Part shown: positions 1-8,450 of the stretch, in pieces
How positions within the stretch are numbered: the first letter of the stretch is position 1
Layout: each line of letters begins with the position of its first letter
Assembly: GCA_030538475.1 (NCBI GenBank)
Contig: JAUNTX010000005.1
Span: 62,001 to 126,000 of the forward strand
Length of the DNA: 64,000 nt
Direction: 5' to 3'
Origin: Dermabacter sp.
GTDB lineage: Bacteria > Actinomycetota > Actinomycetes > Actinomycetales > Dermabacteraceae
Made by a program: the position numbers and the translations under genes
Notes under the pieces: model-generated
Seen by the model: only the letters and a program-made list of their open reading frames with translations
What the model was told of the DNA's origin: nothing
The model's database searches: none

Positions 1-144
1 TCGCCTCGGGCGGGGCTGGCGTGACGGGCGCGCTCTCATGCTGTGGGCTCATGGCACGCCACGCTACGGCGCGGCGCCGGTGCCTCCGAAGCCTCGTGAA
101 CGCGCGTGACAGCACGTGAACGAGGCCGCCAACGAAAGAAAAAG

Positions 145-177
145 AGAGGCGGCGCCCCCGCACGGGGCGCCGCCTCT
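145..177 (-). terminator. Rho-independent terminator of aqpZ
   Basis: A perfect 14-bp inverted repeat (arms 145-158 and 164-177, 5-nt loop) lies 35 nt beyond the aquaporin stop codon. Read on the minus strand it is followed by a T-rich run (CTTTTTCTTT). Confidence 0.8.
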
Positions 178-212
178 ACGCGAGCGGACGGGAAACGAAC
201 CCGTCGGCCCGG

Positions 213-971
213 CTAGTTTTCGCCGATGTTCTCCATGACGTGATCGGTCTTGTCCGGGAACACGAGCCCGTAGGTGAGTCCGGCAATGGCCGCGCCCACG
301 AGCGGCGCGAGGATGAACGCCCACACCTGGGTGAGCGGACCGGAGCCCGCGAACCACGCCACGCCGAGCGAACGCGCGGGGTTCACCGACGTGTTCGAGA
401 TCGGGATCGACACGAGGTGGATGAGGGTGAGGGAGAAGCCGATGGCGATCGGGGCGAAGCCCTGAGGCGCCCGGGCATCGGTCGCGCCGAGGATGACGTA
501 CAGGAAGATCGCGGTGAGCAGCACTTCGGCCAGCAGGACGGCGAGCAGGGAGTAGCCGTTCGGCGACAGGTCACCGTACCCGTTCGTCGCGAAACCAGAC
601 TCCACGGCGGAAAAGCCGGGCTTGCCGGAGGCGATGACGAAGAGGGCGAGGCCCGCAGCGGAGGCGCCGACCACCTGGGTCAGCATGTACGGCAGCACGG
701 CCTTGCCCTCGACGCGCCCGGCGAGGAACGCGCCGAGGGTCACGGCGGGATTGAAGTGGCCGCCCGAGATGTGGCCCACCGCGTAGGCCATGACCAGGAC
801 GGTCAGGCCGAACGCGAGGGCCACACCGGCGAAACCGATACCCATGTTGATGCTGTCGTTGTCGGTGGCCAGCACGCTGGCGGAGAAGATGGCGGAGCCC
901 GCGCCACCGAACACGAGCACGAAGGTGCCCAGGAACTCGGCGGCGAGGCGCACGGTCATGGAGGGGTGCAT
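213..971 (-). CDS. aqpZ: Aquaporin Z-like water/glycerol channel (MIP family)
   Basis: This 252-residue integral membrane protein should conduct water across the cytoplasmic membrane. Both family NPA boxes are present: [10 protein letters not shown] in the first half and SVNPARSLG in the second. Six hydrophobic segments surround them, and the length is normal for AqpZ. The start at 971 is chosen because the protein homology begins at [17 protein letters not shown] and an AGAGGA ribosome site lies just upstream. The longer reading frame adds 21 residues of non-homologous sequence. The gene appears monocistronic, with its own terminator. Water versus glycerol selectivity cannot be decided here; the AqpZ-like second NPA surroundings favour water. 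Confidence 0.9.
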   Translation of the reverse strand: MHPSMTVRLAAEFLGTFVLVFGGAGSAIFSASVLATDNDSINMGIGFAGVALAFGLTVLVMAYAVGHISGGHFNPAVTLGAFLAGRVEGKAVLPYMLTQVVGASAAGLALFVIASGKPGFSAVESGFATNGYGDLSPNGYSLLAVLLAEVLLTAIFLYVILGATDARAPQGFAPIAIGFSLTLIHLVSIPISNTSVNPARSLGVAWFAGSGPLTQVWAFILAPLVGAAIAGLTYGLVFPDKTDHVMENIGEN

Positions 972-1093
972 GAGAAATCCTCTGAGGAAGGGATACGGAA
1001 CAGATGCCTGCTCACTGTAACCCCGCCGCACCACTATGGCCCAGTAATTCCACTGAGTTCAGAGCAACACTTCGCCACTCACCACCGGGCAGC

Positions 1094-2362
1094 TTAGGAG
1101 CGCGACGGCTTCCTGCTCACCACCGGATCCTCGCTCAGGACGTTCGGGGCCTTCACCTGAAGCTCACGCATATTCGCGGGCGGCGGATAGCTCTGGCCGA
1201 ACGGGAAGCGGCCAAACTGCTCCTCGTTCAGGTGGAAGCCGTCGTCGTACGCCTTGTTCAGCAGATCGAGGGCTTCCTCGGGCGTCGGGTACCTGCCGCT
1301 CCAGCTGGATCCGGCGGGAAGGAACGCCTCGAACACGCGGGTCTTCGGGCGCAGCCACAACCGGCCACTGCGGGTGCGGTCACGAAGCGCGTGGGCGCGC
1401 CAGGTGGTGATGGGGTGGGAGGCGCCGAGGTTGACGAGGTGGAGCCACAGCCCACGCTCGGTCGCGGCGCGATCCGCGAACTCCTGCACGTTGACGTGGG
1501 CGTTGAGGTACTTGCCTGCCGACAGCAGCGCAATCGTGCCGGGCGCCCCTTCGGGCGCGTAGGCGTAGCCGTAGTTGTCGGCACTGTACTCCTGGGCGCG
1601 CGAGAGTGCGCTGCCGAGCACCGGGATCTGCATGAAGAGATTGGTGAACACGAGGCGCAGGTAGCCGACGTGGCCCGCGGCGTGGTGGCCCACCTCGTGC
1701 GCGATGACGAAGCGCAGCGCATCGGGGTCACGGACCTGTCCGCCGACCTCGAACAGGTCGGAGTGGACGGCCACGAAGCGGCGGAAGCCGTGGCCCGCCG
1801 CGAAAGCGTTGATGACGCCGCTGCCGGAGACCACGTAGGCGTCGGGCACGCGCCGCATGCCGAACTTCGCGGCGGCTTCGGCCACCATCCGGTAGCCCTC
1901 GGGGAACTGCGTGGGGGTCATGCGCACCGCGGTGGCCCGCAAGCGTGCGTACATGAGCGCACGCAGAATCCAGATGGCCCACGGCACTGCCCCGACAATG
2001 ACGAACGCCTGGAAAAGTGTCGAGTATGGCGACAGGCTCGAGGTGGGGTCCTCGCCCGCTCCCTGCATGGGCCCCATGACGCTGTTCCACTGCCCCGTCA
2101 CGAGGAGGTAGATGAGGAAGACTGTGGCAACGATCCACAGCAGGTACGCGGCGAGAGAGACCACCACGGCGACGGCCAGCAGTGGCAGCTCCCACGGGTG
2201 ACGCAGAGTGAGGTCGCCGATGAAGCCGAGGCGCGTGGAACCGTTGAAGAGGGTGGGGCGCTTGCCCGGGGGCGGTGGCGGAGGCGTCCTGACGGCCGCT
2301 GATCGAGGTGCTGAGGGCTCGGGAGAGGGCGCGCCGTTTGGCGCTTCGGGGGTTGTGGTCAT
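1094..2362 (-). CDS. M48-family membrane zinc metalloprotease
   Basis: The 422-residue protein belongs to the Ste24/HtpX-type M48 peptidases, which cleave membrane or damaged proteins at the cytoplasmic membrane. The zinc motif HEVGH (in VIAHEVGHHAAGH) and a downstream third-ligand region (AQEYSADNYG) are visible. A proline-rich N-terminal tail is followed by two hydrophobic segments (WELPLLAVAVVVSLAAY and FQAFVIVGAVPWAIW) before the catalytic part. The ATG at 2362 is chosen over a longer frame that runs back into the sodA terminator. It sits 7 nt after a TAGGGT box, which fits a leaderless transcript. The gene stands alone between aqpZ and sodA, and its substrates are unknown. Confidence 0.82.
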   Translation of the reverse strand: MTTTPEAPNGAPSPEPSAPRSAAVRTPPPPPPGKRPTLFNGSTRLGFIGDLTLRHPWELPLLAVAVVVSLAAYLLWIVATVFLIYLLVTGQWNSVMGPMQGAGEDPTSSLSPYSTLFQAFVIVGAVPWAIWILRALMYARLRATAVRMTPTQFPEGYRMVAEAAAKFGMRRVPDAYVVSGSGVINAFAAGHGFRRFVAVHSDLFEVGGQVRDPDALRFVIAHEVGHHAAGHVGYLRLVFTNLFMQIPVLGSALSRAQEYSADNYGYAYAPEGAPGTIALLSAGKYLNAHVNVQEFADRAATERGLWLHLVNLGASHPITTWRAHALRDRTRSGRLWLRPKTRVFEAFLPAGSSWSGRYPTPEEALDLLNKAYDDGFHLNEEQFGRFPFGQSYPPPANMRELQVKAPNVLSEDPVVSRKPSRS

Positions 2363-2369
2363 GGCATAT

Positions 2370-2375
2370 ACCCTA
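2370..2375 (-). promoter_or_regulatory. -10 box of a probable leaderless M48 transcript
   Basis: TAGGGT (TANNNT consensus) is followed after 7 nt by the ATG at 2362, with no Shine-Dalgarno sequence between. The spacing is that expected when the ATG is the transcript's first codon. Confidence 0.5.
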
Positions 2376-2428
2376 ACGCCCCAGGTCGGGGGCTTGCGCA
2401 GCCATCCCATCGGCTCCGGGTACAGCAA

Positions 2429-2456
2429 AGGCGCCGACGCATCCACGTCGGCGCCT
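2429..2456 (-). terminator. Terminator-like hairpin downstream of sodA
   Basis: Inverted repeat GGCGCCGACG / CGTCGGCGCC with a 6-nt loop lies about 55 nt after the sodA stop. On the minus strand it runs into a short TTT, so the U tract is weak. Confidence 0.6.
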
Positions 2457-2510
2457 CCGCCACTCAGATCTTGTGCTCCCCGTTCATCGTGCGGACGGGA
2501 AGAGGTGGGA

Positions 2511-3140
2511 TCAGCCCTTCGGAACGATGAGTCCCGCGGTCTGCGACTGGGCACGCTCGAAGCGCGCCGCCACGTCGGCCCAGTCCACGATGTTCCAGAA
2601 CGCCTTGACGTAATCAGCCTTCACGTTCTGGTACTGGAGGTAGAACGCGTGCTCCCACATGTCCAGCAGCAGCAGCGGCACCGACGCCGCCGCGAGGTTG
2701 CCCTGGTGATCGTAGAGCTGCTCAATGATGAGCTTCTGGCCCAGGGAATCCCACGCGAGGATCGCCCAGCCGGAGCCCTGAATACCGAGCGCCGCCGCGT
2801 TGAACTGCGCGCGCAGGGCGTCGAAGGAACCGAAGTGCTCCTCGATCGCCGTGGCGAGCGCGCCCTCGGGCTTGTCGCCGCCTTCGGGAGACAGGTTGGT
2901 CCAGAAGATCGTGTGATTGACGTGACCGGCCAGGTTGAACGCGAGGTTCTTCTGCAGCTGGTTGATCGTGCCGAAGTCGTTCTTGTCGCGCGCTTCGGCG
3001 AGCTGTTCCAGGGCGGTGTTCGCGCCGGTGACATACGCCTGGTGGTGCTTGTCGTGGTGCAGCTGCATGATCGTGCCGGAGATTGCCGGCTCGAGCGCTC
3101 CGTAGTCGTAGGTCAGGTCAGGAAGGGTGTATTCAGCCAT
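2511..3140 (-). CDS. sodA: Superoxide dismutase [Fe/Mn]
   Basis: The 209-residue enzyme dismutates superoxide to peroxide and oxygen in the cytoplasm. The four metal ligands of the Fe/Mn family are recognisable: His in [10 protein letters not shown], His in GHVNHTIFW, and Asp and His in [11 protein letters not shown]. The segment YDHQGN carries His where E. coli enzymes have the metal-tuning Gln. This is the arrangement known from mycobacterial SodA, so metal choice cannot be read off simply. The ATG at 3140 is preferred because AAAGG lies 8 nt upstream; a GTG at 3149 is the alternative. It is a single-gene unit with its own hairpin and lies divergent from orn. Confidence 0.93.
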   Translation of the reverse strand: MAEYTLPDLTYDYGALEPAISGTIMQLHHDKHHQAYVTGANTALEQLAEARDKNDFGTINQLQKNLAFNLAGHVNHTIFWTNLSPEGGDKPEGALATAIEEHFGSFDALRAQFNAAALGIQGSGWAILAWDSLGQKLIIEQLYDHQGNLAAASVPLLLLDMWEHAFYLQYQNVKADYVKAFWNIVDWADVAARFERAQSQTAGLIVPKG

Positions 3141-3277
3141 GGTGGCCACCTTTCAATCAGTGTGTGGCGCCTCGCGCATCTCGCGGTCGCACGCCCCCAA
3201 CGCTAATCGCCGGGGGTGGGCGTTCAATGTGTGAAGTCTGGACGCCGCACGGCCCGGGCGCGGGCGAGGCGGTGCAT

Positions 3278-3283
3278 TAATAT
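3278..3283 (+). promoter_or_regulatory. -10 box of a probable leaderless orn transcript
   Basis: TAATAT is followed by 7 nt (GGGAGGC) and then the GTG at 3291. The GGGAGG is only 1 nt from that GTG, too close to work as a ribosome site, so a leaderless start is the simpler reading. Confidence 0.5.
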
Positions 3284-3290
3284 GGGAGGC

Positions 3291-3959
3291 GTGACTTCTA
3301 CAGCGAACAAGCCGGGCAATGACCGAATCATCTGGGTGGACTGCGAGATGACCGGCCTGGACAAGGTGAACGATGCTCTCATCGAGGTGGCCGTGCTGGT
3401 CACCGATGCCGACCTCAATGTCCTGGGCGAGGGGGTCGATATCGTGATCGCCCCGCCGGAGGGTGCGCTCGAATCGATGGGTGAGTTTGTGCGCACGATG
3501 CACAGCACCTCGGGTCTGCTCGATGACCTTTCGGCGGGCGTGAGCCTCGCCGAAGCGCAGAAGGCGTGCCTGGATTACGTGCGCGAGTACTGCCCGGAGC
3601 CCGGGAAGGCCCCGCTCGCTGGGAACTCCGTCGGCACCGACCGCATCTTCCTCGAACGTGACCTGCCCGAGTTTGCCGACCACATCTCCTACCGCACGAT
3701 CGACGTCTCGAGCCTCAAGGAACTGGCCAAGCGCTGGTTCCCCCGTGTCTTCTTCAATACGCCGGAAAAGCACGGCGGGCATCGCGCGCTCGCCGACATT
3801 CGCGAGTCGATCCAGGAGCTCAAGTACTACCGCGATGTGCTGTTCGTGGCGCCGCCCGGGCCCACCACCGAGTTCGCGCGCGCGACGGCCCGCACCTATG
3901 AACTGCCGGGCAACGCTTCGGCGGCGGATCCCGACCAGGAGGGGTCTCCACGCCCATGA
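3291..3959 (+). CDS. orn: Oligoribonuclease (3'-5' exonuclease, DEDDh)
   Basis: The 222-residue enzyme degrades 2-5-nt RNAs and pGpG at the end of mRNA decay. DEDD exonuclease residues are visible in order: WVDCEMTGLD (Asp, Glu), the NSVGTDRIFLERDLP region (Asp), and HRALADIRESI (His, Asp). The core matches Orn closely, with about 30 extra C-terminal residues that look disordered. GTG 3291 is chosen because of the TAATAT-N7-GTG arrangement; an in-frame ATG at 3282 would add three residues. Its stop codon overlaps the start of the AGE-family gene (ATGA), so the two are probably co-transcribed. Confidence 0.92.
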   Translation: MTSTANKPGNDRIIWVDCEMTGLDKVNDALIEVAVLVTDADLNVLGEGVDIVIAPPEGALESMGEFVRTMHSTSGLLDDLSAGVSLAEAQKACLDYVREYCPEPGKAPLAGNSVGTDRIFLERDLPEFADHISYRTIDVSSLKELAKRWFPRVFFNTPEKHGGHRALADIRESIQELKYYRDVLFVAPPGPTTEFARATARTYELPGNASAADPDQEGSPRP

Positions 3960-5194
3960 TTCCGTGGCTGCGCTCCGAGGCCCACCGCCGCTGGCTCGAA
4001 TCAGAGACCGACGCCCTGCTGGCCTTCGGCGCGGCCTCCGCCGTGGAGCACGGGTTTGGGTGGCTCGACGCCGACGGCGCGGTCGATCCGAGCAAGGACC
4101 TGGAACTGTGGATCAACTGCCGCATGACCCACGTCTTCGCGCTCGGCTCCCTGATGGGGCGCCCGGAGTACGGACCGCTCGCCGATCACGGCATCCGCGC
4201 CCTCACGACCGTCTTTCGGGATGCGAAAAACGGCGGGTACGTGAGCGCGGTGGGCCACGATGGCAGGCCGACGGATACGAGCAAGCAGTGCTACGCGCAC
4301 GCGTTCGTGGTGCTCGCCGCCGCGAGCGGTGTGGAGGCGGGACGCGAGGGCGCCCGGGAGCTCCTGGACGACGCGCTCGACGTGCTAGCCTCGCGGTTCT
4401 TCGAGCCGGAGCACGGCATGCACGCCGAGGGCTTTGACCGGGCCTTTGGCGTGAGCGAGCCGTATCGCGGCATCAATGCGAACATGCACGCCGTCGAGGC
4501 CTTACTGGCCGCGAGCGCCGCGACCGGCGATGTCTCTCTGCTGCACCGCGCCACCGGGATCATCAAGCGCGCGCTCGGCTTCGCCCGCGCCCAGGCGTGG
4601 CGGCTGCCCGAACACTTCTCCCCCGCGTGGCAGGCGCTCCCGGACTACAACCGGGAGGATCCGGCCCACCCCTTCCGCCCGTTCGGCGCGACGATTGGTC
4701 ACTGGTTCGAGTGGGCACGCCTGGCCCTGCACGCGCGCGCTGGCCTTGCCGCGCACGGCATCGAGCCGCCGAAGCTCCTGCTCACGGGCGCGCTGGGGCT
4801 CATGAACGCGGGGGCCGACGCCTGGGGTGCGGATGGCCATCCCGGCTTTGTCTACACCGTGGACTTTGAGGGCACTCCGGTGGTAGCCGAGCGCATGCAC
4901 TGGGTGATCGCCGAGGCCACCGGGGCGGCTTCCGCCACCTGGGCTGCTACGGGCGATCCGCGCTGGGCGGCGCTGTATCAGCAGTGGTGGGAGTATGCGG
5001 CCCGGTTCCTGCGCGATCTCGAGCGCGGCTCGTGGCACCACGAACTTGACGCCGAGCATCGGCCGAGCACGAGCGTGTGGGCGGGCAAGCCGGATATCTA
5101 CCACGCGGTGCAGACCACCCTCATTCCGCGGCTTCCGCTGTGGCCGCCGCTTGCGGGGGCGCTCCGCGCAGGGATGCTCGACAGCGTGCGCTAA
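3956..5194 (+). CDS. N-acylglucosamine 2-epimerase (AGE) family sugar epimerase/isomerase
   Basis: The 412-residue protein has the (alpha/alpha)6-barrel signature of AGE-family enzymes, which interconvert aldoses and ketoses or epimerise sugars at C2. Family-typical blocks include the N-terminal WINCRMTHVFALG, the middle SKQCYAHAFVVLA and GINANMHAVEALLAA, and the C-terminal HHELDAEHRPSTSVWAGKPDIYHAVQ. The last carries the conserved catalytic His region. This pattern is closer to the mannose isomerase/YihS branch than to GlcNAc 2-epimerase. The ATG overlaps the orn stop codon by 4 nt, indicating translational coupling. No sugar transporter or kinase lies beside it, so the substrate is not predictable. 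Confidence 0.8.
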   Translation: MIPWLRSEAHRRWLESETDALLAFGAASAVEHGFGWLDADGAVDPSKDLELWINCRMTHVFALGSLMGRPEYGPLADHGIRALTTVFRDAKNGGYVSAVGHDGRPTDTSKQCYAHAFVVLAAASGVEAGREGARELLDDALDVLASRFFEPEHGMHAEGFDRAFGVSEPYRGINANMHAVEALLAASAATGDVSLLHRATGIIKRALGFARAQAWRLPEHFSPAWQALPDYNREDPAHPFRPFGATIGHWFEWARLALHARAGLAAHGIEPPKLLLTGALGLMNAGADAWGADGHPGFVYTVDFEGTPVVAERMHWVIAEATGAASATWAATGDPRWAALYQQWWEYAARFLRDLERGSWHHELDAEHRPSTSVWAGKPDIYHAVQTTLIPRLPLWPPLAGALRAGMLDSVR

Positions 5195-5268
5195 CCGCGA
5201 GGACCCGGGGTTCCTGGGCTCGGGTCACTCGGCGTCGAGGGTTGGGCGAAGGCCCGGGGCGCTCGGGC

Positions 5269-5910
5269 TTAGGTGTTCCGGCAGGCGGCCTGGCGCGCCC
5301 ACGGGCTATTGCACCCGCGCAGCAGCACGGAGACCAGCAGGTCGTGGGCCGTGGCGCGAATGTCGCGTCCTTCGGACAGCGCGACCACGGCGGCGCCGTC
5401 CACGACCGCGGAGACAATCGGGGCGGGAATATCGCAGCGCGCGGCGACCAGGATGGTGTCGAGTGCCTGGTCGAGCCGGGCCCTTCCGTGCCGGTAGGCG
5501 CTCGCCACCGACGGCGATTGCGAGGCGGCCACGAGTTGAAGGTAGTGGTTTTCGAGCGATCCGAACGCGGGAAGGCACGCGCGCAGCAGCAGGCTCACGC
5601 ACTGTTCGACGGTGGCCGGTGGCGGCTCCTCTTGGCTTTCGGCGGCCACGCGTTCGGCGCGGGTGGCCCACGAATCGATGTTCTGCGCCCCGGCTTCGGC
5701 GAGGAGATCCTCGAGGCCCGAGAAGTAGTAGGTGGTGGCGGAGAGGGAGCATTCGGCCCGCGCGGCGACCGCGCGGTGGGTGACGGCGGTGGGGCCGCCT
5801 TCTCGAAGCAGCGCCGCGGCTGCGTCGATGATGTCTTGTCGGCGCTTGCGCCCCTTGGCGTGGCGGGCTACCTCGCTCACGTACGTCACCTCGTGCGTTC
5901 GTCGGATCAC
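5269..5910 (-). CDS. TetR-family transcriptional regulator
   Basis: The 213-residue protein has an N-terminal TetR helix-turn-helix (RRQDIIDAAAALLREGG through SLSATTYYFSGLEDLL, about residues 22-70) and a divergent ligand-binding C-terminus. It lies 32 nt downstream of the MHS permease as the last gene of the arc/amidinotransferase cluster. It probably senses a substrate of that cluster and controls all or part of it. The start is uncertain: GTG 5910 opens the frame and another GTG lies a few codons inside. It converges with the AGE-family gene. Confidence 0.85.
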   Translation of the reverse strand: MIRRTHEVTYVSEVARHAKGRKRRQDIIDAAAALLREGGPTAVTHRAVAARAECSLSATTYYFSGLEDLLAEAGAQNIDSWATRAERVAAESQEEPPPATVEQCVSLLLRACLPAFGSLENHYLQLVAASQSPSVASAYRHGRARLDQALDTILVAARCDIPAPIVSAVVDGAAVVALSEGRDIRATAHDLLVSVLLRGCNSPWARQAACRNT

Positions 5911-5942
5911 CGGACCTGAGCGAGACTACCGCACGCGGGGGC

Positions 5943-7265
5943 CTATTCGAGGTCTTCTCCACCGGCGAACTCGACGGGCGTGGGCGCGACGATCATGGCG
6001 CCGAGCGCCACCACGGAGATCGCCACGAGGTACCAGGCGGGAGCCATGACGGAGCCGGTGAGGCTGATGAGCCACGTACACACGAGCGGCGCCGTGCCGC
6101 CGAGGAGCGCGTTGGCGAGGTTGAAGCTCACGGCGAAGCCCGAGTAGCGCACCTGGGTGGGGAAGGACTCGGAGAGGAACGTGGGCAGGGTGCCGTCGTT
6201 CATGGTGAGGATCGCGACGAACGCCACCTCGACGAGCACCACGACCCAGAATCCGGCGCCGCCGAGCGCCCAGAAGAGGGGGACGGAGCACAGGATGAAC
6301 AGGACGCACGCGGTGATGAGCATGCGTTTTCGGCCGACGGCGTCGGAGATGTGGCCCATGACGAAGATGAACCCCACGTACACGGCAAGCGTGATCGTGG
6401 AGGCCAGGAACGACTCGGTATCCCCCATGCCCAGTTCGGCGGAGAGGTAGGTGGGCATGTAGCTGAGCAGTACGTAGAACGCCACCGCGTTGAGGCTCGC
6501 CACGCCGAACGCGATGAGGGTGGTGCGCCAGTGGTGGCGCAGCAGGGTGCGCAGCGGCGTGTGATGCTCGGCGTTCGTGGCCGAGCCCTTCACCATGGCG
6601 AGGTATTCGGGGGAATCTTCGAGGTGGACGCGGATGTAGCGGCCCACGAGGCCGAGTGGGCCCGCGAGCAGGAACGGGATGCGCCACCCCCACGCGTGCA
6701 TGTCGGCTTCCGACAGCAGCGTGTGCAGGCCCGTGGCAAAGAGCGATCCCATGAGCAGACCGGCGGCGGTCGAGGCGGGAACAATCGAGGTGAGCAGCCC
6801 GCGCCGCTTCGCGCTCGAGTATTCGGCGAGGAAGATCGAGGCCCCGGCGTACTCACCGGAGGCGGAAAAGCCCTGGATCATCCTCAGCACGAGCAGGGCG
6901 ATGGGCGCCAGGATCCCTATCGTGGCGTAACCGGGAAGCAGGCCGATGAGGAACGTGGAGCCGGACATGAGCAGGATCGACCACGAGAGCGCCCAGCGGC
7001 GGCCAAAGCGGTCGCCCCAGTTCCCCCACACCACGGCGCCGATGGGTCGGAGGATGAAGGACAGGGCGAATACGCCGAAGGTCAGCAGGAGAGACGCCGT
7101 CGGATCGTCGGAGGGGAAGAAGACGATGGCGATGACCGTGGCGAGATAGCCGTAGCTGGCGTAATCGAACCACTCCACGAAGTTGCCGATGAAGCTCGCC
7201 GAGGCGGCTTTGCGCAGCGCCGGGTGCGCGCCGGGCTCCCTGGGGGCGACGGGAAAGCTGCTCAT
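5943..7265 (-). CDS. MFS permease of the metabolite:H+ symporter (MHS) type
   Basis: The 440-residue, 12-segment membrane protein begins with the MHS hallmark SFIGNFVEWFDYASYGY. It carries the loop 2-3 motif GNWGDRFGRRWAL and the RMIQGFSASGEYAGA block typical of ProP/KgtP/citrate-type proton symporters. MHS proteins usually import organic acids, betaines or similar zwitterions. It is the sixth gene of the minus-strand arc cluster, 6 nt after the DMT permease. A zwitterionic substrate related to arginine or a guanidino acid is therefore a reasonable inference but not shown by sequence. Confidence 0.83.
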   Translation of the reverse strand: MSSFPVAPREPGAHPALRKAASASFIGNFVEWFDYASYGYLATVIAIVFFPSDDPTASLLLTFGVFALSFILRPIGAVVWGNWGDRFGRRWALSWSILLMSGSTFLIGLLPGYATIGILAPIALLVLRMIQGFSASGEYAGASIFLAEYSSAKRRGLLTSIVPASTAAGLLMGSLFATGLHTLLSEADMHAWGWRIPFLLAGPLGLVGRYIRVHLEDSPEYLAMVKGSATNAEHHTPLRTLLRHHWRTTLIAFGVASLNAVAFYVLLSYMPTYLSAELGMGDTESFLASTITLAVYVGFIFVMGHISDAVGRKRMLITACVLFILCSVPLFWALGGAGFWVVVLVEVAFVAILTMNDGTLPTFLSESFPTQVRYSGFAVSFNLANALLGGTAPLVCTWLISLTGSVMAPAWYLVAISVVALGAMIVAPTPVEFAGGEDLE

Positions 7266-7271
7266 CGCCGC

Positions 7272-8330
7272 TCACTCCCTGGGCACCGCGGGATGGGCAA
7301 TGCGCGTGGAGCGCGAGCGCAGCATCTCCAGGATGGGCGCCATGCCGCCCAGCACGATGAGCAGGCCGCCGATGGCCCCGATCACGGTGAGCGACTCGCC
7401 CCAGATCGCGAGGCCGAGCACGAGCGCAACCACGCACTCCCAGTAGGACACGGTGGACAGCTCGACCGCCAGCAGGTGCTTGCCCGCCACGACCAGCAGG
7501 CCGATCGCGAAGAGCCCGCAGAAGAAGAACATGCCGACCGCCCACGCCCAGTTCGCGCCCGTCATGACATCGAACGGGTTGGTGGAGTCCAGGACGCTCA
7601 TGCGAAAGACCATGACGGCGATGGCGCCGACGGCCCCGAAGATGAAGTTCCAGAACGCCCGCACTTCGGAATCAACGTCGCCGCGATACCGGTAGAAGAA
7701 GAGGGCGAGCCCGTAGAACAGGCCCGAGGCCAGGCCAAACACGTCGCCGATGATCTTGTTGGGAAGCTCGGGGTTGATCCCGAGATCCAGGCCGAACGTG
7801 AGCCCCTCGCCGGTCGAGTAGTTGATGAGCCCAATCGTCATGAGCATGCCGATGAAGACCAGCAGCAGGTAGAACCCGCGCCTCAGCGAAATGCGCTCCT
7901 TGAGGAAGATCCAGGCGAGGATCGCGGAAAAGAGCGGGCCCGTGTAGATGAGGAACACCGCGTTCGCGATGGTGGTCATGAGGGTCGCGGACACGTAAAA
8001 GGCGAGGGACATGCCAATCGCCACGCCGCCCGCGATCACGCTGAAGGACAGCCTGGTGGATTTCAGCGCGCCCATCTTGCCCACCACGAGGATGATGACG
8101 AGGATGCCGAGGGCGCCGACGGTCATGCGCCCAAACGCGAGGAAATCGCCGATCACGTAGCGGGCGCCCGTGTCGGGGTTCATGGGTGTGGCGAGGCGCC
8201 CGAAGGTGCCCACGAATCCCATGCCGGTGGCCGACAGCAGCATCGCCGTGAAGCCGAGTTTCTTGTTCATGAGGATGCCGCTCGGCATGGGAGTGCCGTC
8301 GGGTGCGAGGGTGGACGAAGTGGCGGACAT
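7272..8330 (-). CDS. DMT-superfamily (EamA) permease
   Basis: The 352-residue protein has about ten hydrophobic segments in two EamA repeats. The first is around MLLSATGMGFVGTFGRL to MLMTIGLINY and the second runs from IIGDVFGLASGLFYGLALFF to GLLIVLGGMAPIL. EamA proteins move amino acids, metabolites or drugs, commonly outward. It lies between the amidinotransferase and the MHS permease in one transcription direction. A paired import/export role for a guanidino compound or ornithine is an inference from context. Substrate is unassigned. Confidence 0.8.
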   Translation of the reverse strand: MSATSSTLAPDGTPMPSGILMNKKLGFTAMLLSATGMGFVGTFGRLATPMNPDTGARYVIGDFLAFGRMTVGALGILVIILVVGKMGALKSTRLSFSVIAGGVAIGMSLAFYVSATLMTTIANAVFLIYTGPLFSAILAWIFLKERISLRRGFYLLLVFIGMLMTIGLINYSTGEGLTFGLDLGINPELPNKIIGDVFGLASGLFYGLALFFYRYRGDVDSEVRAFWNFIFGAVGAIAVMVFRMSVLDSTNPFDVMTGANWAWAVGMFFFCGLFAIGLLVVAGKHLLAVELSTVSYWECVVALVLGLAIWGESLTVIGAIGGLLIVLGGMAPILEMLRSRSTRIAHPAVPRE

Positions 8331-8450
8331 GGCAGGCTCACGGCCCTTTCACGACAGGGGTCTCGCGCACGCCGCGGCACGTCGGCCCGAAGGATGGTGG
8401 GTGGGGCCCGGGCGGGCAGTGACCTTGCGCCCGCCCGGGCCCCGTCGGCG